Source: an uncultured Eubacteriales bacterium (lineage in GTDB: Bacteria > Bacillota > Clostridia > Oscillospirales > CAG-272). Taken from it: a DNA stretch of 16,704 bases. The notes beneath the pieces were generated by a model. That model was not told the origin of the DNA and did no database searches. It worked only from the letters and a program-made list of their open reading frames with translations. Made by a program: the position numbers and the translations under genes. The stretch spans positions 1 through 16,704 of the forward strand of contig CAJKPX010000046.1 of assembly GCA_905201895.1 (NCBI GenBank). The letters run 5' to 3'. Positions 1-4,873 of the stretch are shown one piece after another; position 1 is the first letter of the stretch, and the number at the start of each line of letters is the position of its first letter.

Positions 1-1305
1 CTCGCGTTCGTTTGGGAGGCGACCGTCGATCACGGCGTCGAGGAGTGTATTCAGGGTTGCGCCGATTTGGGGACCGGGTTGGTATCCGAGGGCGATGAGG
101 TCTGCGCCGTTCACGGCAAGCGTGCTCAGCGAGAGGCAGGCACCCTCCGCGCGGAGCTGATGCATGATGCGCGGAATTTCCTCCAGGGTGGGGGAGGGGA
201 CGTTGTAGGGCGCGGCGTGACCGATGCGGTCGCAGCGCTGCACCTCCATCAGGCGCAGGATATTCTCGTCGGAGAGCTTTTGCATCAGGCGCTTGACTGT
301 GCGCGGCTCGGCAGGGAAGATGCGATCGTGGTAGTCAACCAGCCGCACAACCGAGTTGACCGTTGCGTTGTCAAAGCGCAGGCGGTGAAGGATGCGCTCT
401 GAAAGCTCCACGCCGATGGGGCCGTGCCCCTTGAAGTGTCCGCCCAGCTCGTCCTCGGTGTAGCAATGCGGTTTTCCGATATCGTGGAGCAGGATTGCAA
501 GGCGCGTGATGTGGTCACCCGTCCGCTCGGCGGCAAGCGCGTGCAGGGTGTGCTCGAACACGTCGAAGCAATGGTAGCGGCAGTTCTGGTCAAAGCCGAA
601 GCAGGCTGCAAGCTCGGGGATGAATTCGGCGATCACGTCGCGGTATGCGCGCAGAATTTCCACCGCGCCAATGCCGCCCAGAAGCTTGACCAGCTCCACG
701 CGGATGCGCTCGGCGGCAATGTTGGAGAGGAGGTGACGGCAGTCATGGACCGCCTGTGCGGTCTCGGACTCGATCGAAAAGCCGAGCACCGACGCAAAGC
801 GGATCGCACGCAGAATACGCAACCCGTCCTCGCAAAAGCGCGTGGTCGGGTCCCCGACGCAGGCGATTACCGAGCGGGCAAGATCGGTGCGACCGCCAAA
901 TGGGTCGACGATGCCGCGCGCGGGATGGTATGCCATGGCGTTGACCGTGAAATCGCGGCGCGAGAGATCGTCCTCAATATGAGAGGAGAAGGTGACCGAG
1001 ACCGGATGCCGGTTGTCGGCGTAGGCACCGTCGCGGCGGTAGGTTGTGATCTCGAGCGGTTCTCCGTCAACAAGCACCGTCAGCGTGCCGTGTTGAATGC
1101 CGGTTTCGATCGTGCGCAGGTCCGAAAAGCACGCCGCGGTCTGCTCGGGACGCGCCGAGGTGGTGATATCCCAATCGTTTGGGACTCTCCCAAGGAGCGA
1201 ATCGCGCACGCATCCGCCAACGGCGTAAGCCTCAAAGCCTGCGCTCTCCAGGCGTTCGATTGCAAAGAGCACCGACGGAGGCAGGGTAATTCTGATCGAA
1301 TTCAT
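1..1305 (-). CDS. cca: CCA tRNA nucleotidyltransferase with HD domain (3' end cut by window)
   Basis: This is a class II nucleotidyltransferase of the poly(A) polymerase/CCA-adding family, which builds or repairs the 3' CCA end of tRNAs in the cytoplasm. The frame is open for 435 codons from the ATG at 1305 to base 1 with no stop, so the C-terminus lies outside. Visible motifs are GGCVRD (about residues 30-35), the metal-binding DWD (44-46) in VPNDWDITTS, RRDFTVNAMA (116-125), EDGLRILRAIRFA (template/nucleotide-binding neck region), and an HD-type motif LLHDIGKPH (around 272-280). The start is fixed by an AGGAG site 8 bases upstream. It lies 63 bases behind queT with no terminator between, so the two are probably co-transcribed. 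A CC-only or A-only adding role cannot be excluded from sequence alone. Confidence 0.93.
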   Translation of the reverse strand, partial: MNSIRITLPPSVLFAIERLESAGFEAYAVGGCVRDSLLGRVPNDWDITTSARPEQTAACFSDLRTIETGIQHGTLTVLVDGEPLEITTYRRDGAYADNRHPVSVTFSSHIEDDLSRRDFTVNAMAYHPARGIVDPFGGRTDLARSVIACVGDPTTRFCEDGLRILRAIRFASVLGFSIESETAQAVHDCRHLLSNIAAERIRVELVKLLGGIGAVEILRAYRDVIAEFIPELAACFGFDQNCRYHCFDVFEHTLHALAAERTGDHITRLAILLHDIGKPHCYTEDELGGHFKGHGPIGVELSERILHRLRFDNATVNSVVRLVDYHDRIFPAEPRTVKRLMQKLSDENILRLMEVQRCDRIGHAAPYNVPSPTLEEIPRIMHQLRAEGACLSLSTLAVNGADLIALGYQPGPQIGATLNTLLDAVIDGRLPNERE

Positions 1306-1368
1306 GGCGTTCACTCCTTTCTATCCTTTTTGGTGTGTTAGATTTCGATTTTTGGGGGACGTGTTGTG

Positions 1369-1872
1369 TTACAGGGCAAACAGCCTCGTTCCGTGGCGTC
1401 GCAGGGAGAGGAGCAGCACCATGCCGCAAGCATATGCCGAGAGCACCTCGCCGATGCCAACCGTGAGCATCAGAAATGGCAGCCCGTCCTCAAAATGATA
1501 GCCGTAGGCAAGCACGAGCGGCACGATAGTGGTGTTTGCCAGAACGGTGGGGAGCGGCACAAGCCAGGGCAGGCGGCGCAGCAGCCGTGCGCCGATCGCA
1601 CCGATCAGGGTTGCCAGCGTTCCGAACACCACGTCCTGCCAGATGCATCCCGTAAAGAGGTTGGCGAGCAGGCACCCAACGGTGAGCCCCGGGATGGCTG
1701 CGGGGGTAAAAAAGGGAAGCACGCAGAGTGCTTCCGAGATGCGAAACTGGATGGCACCGTTTGCAAGTCCGAGCGCTCCGACGTAAACGGTGAGCACCGT
1801 GTAGATCGCGGCAATGAGACCCGCCTGACAGAGAAAGCGCGTGCTTCGACGGTGGTTTTTCAGCTGATTCAT
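1369..1872 (-). CDS. queT: QueT-type queuosine-precursor ECF transporter S component
   Basis: A 167-residue hydrophobic protein of the QueT family (substrate-binding S component of an energy-coupling-factor transporter). It is expected to bind preQ1 or a related 7-deazaguanine in the membrane and to use the shared EcfAA'T module, which is not in this window. It has about five to six hydrophobic segments, and the N-terminal part shows the family-like string GALGLANGAIQFRISEAL followed by VLPFFTPAAIPGLTVGCLLANL. The ATG at 1872 sits 9 bases after an AAGGAG that is the tail of a preQ1-I riboswitch, which independently supports the substrate. Its own promoter precedes the riboswitch; cca follows 63 bases downstream. 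Confidence in family and substrate class is high because protein and leader agree. Confidence 0.92.
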   Translation of the reverse strand: MNQLKNHRRSTRFLCQAGLIAAIYTVLTVYVGALGLANGAIQFRISEALCVLPFFTPAAIPGLTVGCLLANLFTGCIWQDVVFGTLATLIGAIGARLLRRLPWLVPLPTVLANTTIVPLVLAYGYHFEDGLPFLMLTVGIGEVLSAYACGMVLLLSLRRHGTRLFAL

Positions 1873-1881
1873 AATTTTGTT

Positions 1882-1924
1882 CTCCTTAGTTTTGTTTAAC
1901 GTGAGGATGGTTCCGAACTCACGT
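1882..1924 (-). promoter_or_regulatory. preQ1-I riboswitch controlling queT translation
   Basis: Read on the minus strand, a 7-bp stem ACGUGAG/CUCACGU encloses a loop UUCGGAACCAUC and is followed by UAAACAAAACUAAGGAG. This is the preQ1-I layout: a short P1 hairpin, a C-rich loop end (AACC, matching the position of the ligand-pairing cytosine), and an A-rich tail that folds back on the loop as a pseudoknot. The tail ends in AAGGAG (1882-1887), the queT Shine-Dalgarno site, so ligand binding would be expected to hide the ribosome site. There is no U-run after it, so control is inferred to be translational. Confidence 0.85.
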
Positions 1925-1962
1925 CAGTCATCTGTGCTGACGCCATGACTGTATGTTCTCCT

Positions 1963-1991
1963 ATTATACAACATTTTTGCGTCCCCGTCAA
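1963..1991 (-). promoter_or_regulatory. sigma-A promoter of queT-cca
   Basis: On the minus strand TTGACG (1986-1991) and TATAAT (1963-1968) are separated by exactly 17 bases. Transcription would begin near 1956, leaving a leader of about 85 bases that carries the preQ1-I riboswitch. Confidence 0.85.
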
Positions 1992-2031
1992 GGCTTTTTT
2001 CGTTTTTTCTTGCGACGGGTGGGCGGAGATG

Positions 2032-2070
2032 AAAAAGGCAGACCGCTGCGGTGGCAACGGTCTGCTTTTT
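2032..2070. terminator. intrinsic terminator after folC
   Basis: An 8-bp stem GCAGACCG/CGGTCTGC (2038-2045 with 2058-2065) encloses a 12-base loop. It is flanked by an A5 run on the left and a T5 run on the right, so it can act in either direction. On the minus strand it follows the folC stop codon by about 10 bases and separates folC from the queT promoter. Confidence 0.85.
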
Positions 2071-2074
2071 GATT

Positions 2075-3343
2075 TTATTTTCCCAATGCATCGAGCACGG
2101 CGTTGTAGAGGTAGAGTGAGCCGAGGCAGAGCAGCGGCGTGCCGTCGCGTCTGCAATCGTCGATCGCACGTGCGAGCGCGTCCTTCACGCTCTCAAAGGG
2201 CAGGGCATTGATGTTGTGGTTGTTGAGATATTTTGCATACGTGGCGGCAGAAAGTGCACGCGGATTGCCGAGGTCGACCGTGTAGGCGGTGGCAACAACG
2301 GGACGCAAAAGCTCAATCATCTCATCGTAGTTTTTGTCTGCCATTACCGCGGTGAGGACGCATGCCTTCTGCTCGGGGAAATAGGTTTGCAGGCTCTTGA
2401 CCGCTGCTGCAATGCCCTGCGGATTGTGTCCGCCGTCGCAGATAATCACGGGGTCATGGTCGAGCAGCTCAAAACGAGCGGGCCAACGCACCTCACGGAG
2501 TCCACGGCGGAGCGATTCCTCCTTGCCGCACACGCCCTCGCTCTCGAGAATACCGAGCGCGGTGAGAACGATGGCGGCGTTGAAGGGCTGATAGGAGCCG
2601 AGGAGCGGCAGCTCCAAACCGACATACTGCTGAAAATCAAATACCGTGCCCTCAAGCGTCATTTCGGTCACGCGGTAGTCGCTTCGGTCCACCGTGTAAA
2701 AGGGGGCGTGGCGGTGCTCGGCGATTGCGCGGACCGTGCGGCTGGCAGAGCTTTCGCGTCCACCGTAGAGGCAGGGGCGCCCCTCCTTGACGATTCCCGC
2801 CTTCTCGGCAGCGATCGCCTGCAGGGTGTTGCCAAGCTGCTCGGTGTGGTCGAAATCAATGTCGGTGATGATCGAAAGGAGCGGATCGCGAATCACGTTG
2901 GTGGGGTCGAGTCTGCCACCCAAGCCAACCTCGAGCACCACGATCTCCACGCCGCGGCGACGGAAGCACTCAAAGCCGATGGCGGTGATCAGCTCAAACA
3001 CGTTGGGCTTTTCGTCGAGTGCCTCGGCATAGGGCTTGATGAATTCGGTGATCTCGGCGAGCTCGTCCTCGCCGATCATTTCGCCACCCACACGGATGCG
3101 CTCGCGGAAATTGCGGATATAGGGCGAGGTAAAGAGCCCTGTGCGATAGCCCTCGGCACGCAGAACCGAATCGAGCATGGCACAAACGCTTCCTTTGCCG
3201 TTGGTCCCCGCAACGTGGATGCAGCGCACCGCGTTCTGCGGATTCCCAATGGCGTCGAGGAGTGCGGTGATACGCTCAAGTCCGGGCTTATTCGTGTGCC
3301 ACGGAAAGGCGTGGATATATTGGATGGCTTCTTGGCAGGTCAT
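2075..3343 (-). CDS. folC: folylpolyglutamate synthase / dihydrofolate synthase FolC
   Basis: A Mur-ligase-family enzyme of 422 residues that adds glutamate to folates, retaining them in the cell, and in many bacteria also converts dihydropteroate to dihydrofolate. Visible are the P-loop HVAGTNGKGS (residues 43-52), FTSPYIRNFRERI (omega-loop/folate region), EVGLGGRLDPTNV, the Mg/ATP-site segment DIDFDHTEQLG, EKAGIVK, and the C-terminal DGGHNPQG (usually DGAHN). The open frame extends 33 codons further upstream, but those residues are not family-like. The ATG at 3343 follows a GAAGGA site and begins with the usual N-terminus (MTCQEAIQYI), so it is chosen. It lies 115 bases after folT on the same strand with no terminator, so it is inferred to share the folT leader control. 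Confidence 0.94.
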   Translation of the reverse strand: MTCQEAIQYIHAFPWHTNKPGLERITALLDAIGNPQNAVRCIHVAGTNGKGSVCAMLDSVLRAEGYRTGLFTSPYIRNFRERIRVGGEMIGEDELAEITEFIKPYAEALDEKPNVFELITAIGFECFRRRGVEIVVLEVGLGGRLDPTNVIRDPLLSIITDIDFDHTEQLGNTLQAIAAEKAGIVKEGRPCLYGGRESSASRTVRAIAEHRHAPFYTVDRSDYRVTEMTLEGTVFDFQQYVGLELPLLGSYQPFNAAIVLTALGILESEGVCGKEESLRRGLREVRWPARFELLDHDPVIICDGGHNPQGIAAAVKSLQTYFPEQKACVLTAVMADKNYDEMIELLRPVVATAYTVDLGNPRALSAATYAKYLNNHNINALPFESVKDALARAIDDCRRDGTPLLCLGSLYLYNAVLDALGK

Positions 3344-3458
3344 AAAAAATCCTTCTTTCACAATCTTCGGGGAACGCGATGCGGCAGGCGTGCCGCGATG
3401 GGCATAATTTATGCGGCAGGTTGAATGAGGGGAGTCACACAAGGCTGCCGCATGGAAA
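3344..3458 (-). repeat. folT-folC intergenic repeats (two direct, one inverted copy)
   Basis: The motif ATGCGGCAG occurs at 3379-3387 and 3411-3419, and its inverted complement CTGCCGCAT at 3445-3453. In the folT-folC transcript the first arm (3453-3445) could pair with either downstream arm. The distal copy can also form a compact GCGGCA/TGCCGC hairpin. None is followed by a U-run, so this is not an intrinsic terminator. Confidence 0.55.
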
Positions 3459-4031
3459 TTAAAGTGTCACGAATTTTGCCATTGCTTTTCGCAGGGGATG
3501 GACAAGCAGGGGAACCAAACAAGCCGAGGTTGCGCTGCGAGCAAGCCCGTTGATGATTCTGGTGGGGAGCAGGAGATGAAGTGCCTTCACGGGGTAATGC
3601 AAGAGATACCCGTCCAAATAAAGCATACCCGTGTTGCAAAGCGTGAGAAAAAGCTCCGCGATTACGATCGTGACGCAGGTGAGCACCACAGCGAGGCTGC
3701 GCTTTTTGATCCGCGTGATATGCCATGCGCCAACTGCGGCGATGATTGCCAGCAACGCGTTGGGAATCAGCCAGAGCGGAAGGGTTGCAAACCCATAGGG
3801 CGAGGGATCAATCACCTGCTCAAGAAAGGTACCGATCACTGCAACTGAAATGGCATCGGTTGGCTTGCACAGAAATGCGCAAAGCAGAATGGGCAGGGTT
3901 GAAAACGAAATTTGAACCGCTCCCGGAATCTTGAACGAGAAAAACGTTCCGAGGATCACGTAGAGCGCCACGAACATCGCATCGAGGGTGATGCGGTAAA
4001 CGTGGGAGCGTGCGGAAACAGGACGACTCAT
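3459..4031 (-). CDS. folT: folate-family ECF transporter S component FolT
   Basis: A 190-residue integral membrane protein of the ECF S-component folate family. It would bind folate-type vitamers at the membrane and depend on EcfAA'T modules encoded elsewhere. The N-terminal region ITLDAMFVALYVILGTFFSF is followed by KIPGAVQISFSTLPILLCAFL, DAISVAVIGTFLEQVIDPSPYGF and an arginine-containing LLPTRIINGL near the C-terminus, a pattern seen in FolT proteins; about six hydrophobic segments are visible. The open frame extends far upstream through the leader, but the ATG at 4031 has a full AAAGGAGG site 8 bases before it. It heads an apparent operon with folC, which fits folate capture followed by polyglutamylation. 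That SD is locked in an inverted repeat. Confidence 0.9.
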   Translation of the reverse strand: MSRPVSARSHVYRITLDAMFVALYVILGTFFSFKIPGAVQISFSTLPILLCAFLCKPTDAISVAVIGTFLEQVIDPSPYGFATLPLWLIPNALLAIIAAVGAWHITRIKKRSLAVVLTCVTIVIAELFLTLCNTGMLYLDGYLLHYPVKALHLLLPTRIINGLARSATSACLVPLLVHPLRKAMAKFVTL

Positions 4032-4038
4032 AAAAATA

Positions 4039-4073
4039 CCTCCTTTTTTCCACCCATACGGCAAAAAAGGAGG
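4039..4073 (-). promoter_or_regulatory. SD-sequestering stem in front of folT
   Basis: A perfect 11-bp inverted repeat CCTCCTTTTTT/AAAAAAGGAGG (4039-4049 and 4063-4073) with a 13-base loop. On the minus-strand transcript the 3' arm contains the folT Shine-Dalgarno site AAAGGAGG. The 5' arm (4073-4063) is an exact anti-SD. Just upstream, 4078-4112 forms GUCAA(A)CGG/CCGUUGAC, an 8-bp hairpin with one bulge followed by a U-rich run, which may act as a second, terminator-like structure. Confidence 0.75.
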
Positions 4074-4132
4074 AAAAGTCAACGGCATGTCACACCCGTG
4101 CGCCCGTTTGACGGTCTCCGATCGAGCCTTAT

Positions 4133-4260
4133 GAAGCGGGATGCAAAGCACAGATCGCAAGAAGCAGGGAAGGCTTCCCTTGCTCTTTTCGTCCGCCCGA
4201 CAACTCCCCGTTCGGTCGGCACTAAAGGAACAGCGTCCAACGCCTATGCTTTTACTCTTC
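4133..4260 (-). promoter_or_regulatory. probable THF (tetrahydrofolate) riboswitch aptamer, enlarged form
   Basis: Read on the minus strand, the leader matches the order of conserved pieces of the THF riboswitch. P1 is GAAG/CUUC (4257-4260 with 4133-4136), followed by GAGUA (4257-4253). P2 is AAAGCAUAG/CUGUGCUUU (4252-4244 with 4153-4145), nine pairs including one G-U. GCGUU follows directly (4243-4239), and the 3' strand is UUGCAUCCC (4146-4138). The P3 hairpin CCGAC/GUCGG (4219-4215 with 4201-4197) carries a loop with CGGGGA that can pair with the UCCC of the 3' segment, as the known pseudoknot does. An extra long hairpin (about 4190-4160, AGGGAA/UUCCCU core) enlarges the aptamer to 128 bases compared with about 90-100. 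The folT-folC context supports the ligand. The junction bases differ from the textbook form, hence moderate confidence. Confidence 0.68.
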
Positions 4261-4293
4261 ATGAACGTGCCAAACGCATCGGCACATTCTCGC

Positions 4294-4328
4294 ATTATAA
4301 TTATAATCGAAAAAAAGGCAATTGTCAA
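4294..4328 (-). promoter_or_regulatory. sigma-A promoter of folT-folC
   Basis: On the minus strand a consensus TTGACA (4323-4328) is followed after 17 bases by TATAAT (4300-4305), with a second TATAAT directly behind it (4294-4299). Transcription would start around 4290, giving a leader of about 260 bases before folT, consistent with riboswitch control. Confidence 0.88.
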
Positions 4329-4449
4329 GTCGGCAAAATTACAATCCTGTTCAAAGCCAATCCGCATTTCTTGTTGATTATGCCACAAGAAAGGAACGGA
4401 AAAGGAAAGGCTTGGTGGATTTTTTCGTCCTTGTTTTTCCCAAAAAGTC
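4329..4449. other. spacer between divergent folT and csp promoters, with an inverted repeat
   Basis: No gene is visible. The only structure seen is an 8-bp inverted repeat TTTCTTGT/ACAAGAAA (4367-4374 and 4385-4392, 10-base spacer), a possible operator, about 40 bases upstream of the folT -35 box and about 60 bases upstream of the csp -35 box. Confidence 0.35.
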
Positions 4450-4478
4450 TTGACAATGCGTAATTTTTGTGGTATACT
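4450..4478 (+). promoter_or_regulatory. sigma-A promoter of the cold-shock gene
   Basis: TTGACA (4450-4455) and TATACT (4473-4478) with a 17-base spacer. The predicted start near 4485 gives a leader of about 120 bases, typical of cold-shock protein genes. Confidence 0.87.
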
Positions 4479-4484
4479 TACCAC

Positions 4485-4605
4485 TGTATTCGAGATAACA
4501 TCCCTGTCCCACTGATTTGCGAATCGTGCACGACACCGATTTGCGAATTTCGGGGGGCTTTTGTTTTTTTCCGGGTACACAAATATTTTACGGAGGTACC
4601 CGAAG
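4485..4605 (+). promoter_or_regulatory. long 5' leader of the cold-shock mRNA with an imperfect direct repeat
   Basis: The leader is about 120 bases and contains a 14-base direct repeat with one mismatch, ACTGATTTGCGAAT (4511-4524) and ACCGATTTGCGAAT (4535-4548), phased 24 bases apart. It is followed by a C/G-run and T-rich stretch (4550-4570) and a GGAGG site (4592-4596) 9 bases before the ATG. Cold-shock mRNAs are known for temperature-sensitive leaders; that this one is a thermosensor is inference. Confidence 0.5.
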
Positions 4606-4818
4606 ATGAATAAAGGTACAGTGAAGTGGTTTAATGCGGAGAAGGGCTACGGCTTCATCTCCAACGACGAGGGTGGCGACGACGTGTTCGTTCACTTCTC
4701 GGCAATCCAGGTTGAGGGCTTCAAGACTCTGACCGAGGGTCAGAAGGTGACGTTTGACACCGAGCCCGATCCCAAGAACAGCGCAAAGCTCAGAGCTGTG
4801 AACGTTTGCCTAGCTTGA
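4606..4818 (+). CDS. cold-shock protein (CSD family RNA chaperone)
   Basis: A 70-residue single cold-shock domain protein that binds single-stranded RNA or DNA and acts as an RNA chaperone. The N-terminus GTVKWFNAEKGYGFI contains RNP1 (KGYGFI), and VFVHFSAI contains RNP2; the end PKNSAKLRAVNVCLA matches the usual final strand. The length is normal for the family. The frame is open 15 codons earlier, but the ATG at 4606 has a GGAGG site and starts the canonical MNKGTVKWF, so it is preferred. It has its own promoter and terminator and is therefore monocistronic. Confidence 0.95.
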   Translation: MNKGTVKWFNAEKGYGFISNDEGGDDVFVHFSAIQVEGFKTLTEGQKVTFDTEPDPKNSAKLRAVNVCLA

Positions 4819-4832
4819 TCAGCTTGTACCAA

Positions 4833-4870
4833 AAGGGGCTGCCTCAAATTTGAGGCAGCCCCTTCTTTAT
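4833..4870. terminator. perfect palindromic bidirectional terminator (repeat copy 1)
   Basis: A perfect palindrome with 16-base arms (4833-4848 and 4849-4864, arm AAGGGGCTGCCTCAAA) lies between the convergent cold-shock and vWA-lipoprotein genes. TTCTTT follows on the plus side and TTTT on the minus side. The core GGGCTGCCTCAAA...TTTGAGGCAGCCC recurs at 16582-16622. Confidence 0.9.
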
Positions 4871-4873
4871 GTG

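Noticed and set aside
3379..3396. GCGGCA/TGCCGC hairpin as an intrinsic terminator between folT and folC
   Set aside because: No U-run follows on either strand.
2216..3424. A 402-codon plus-strand frame opposite folC
   Set aside because: Antisense shadow; folC shows complete Mur-ligase motifs on the minus strand.
4030..4290. T-box leader or TPP riboswitch as the folT leader class
   Set aside because: No T-box AGGGUGGNACCGCG-like bulge and no CUGAGA/thi-box signature were found; the conserved pieces fit the THF class instead.
4032..4580. N-terminal extension of the folT frame into the leader
   Set aside because: The extension overlaps the promoter and riboswitch-like structures and is not family-like. 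A strong AAAGGAGG directly precedes the ATG at 4031.
4833..4864. Insertion-sequence or transposon end because of the perfect palindrome
   Set aside because: No transposase gene, target-site duplication or paired terminal repeats. Its place between convergent genes with T-runs on both sides fits a terminator.
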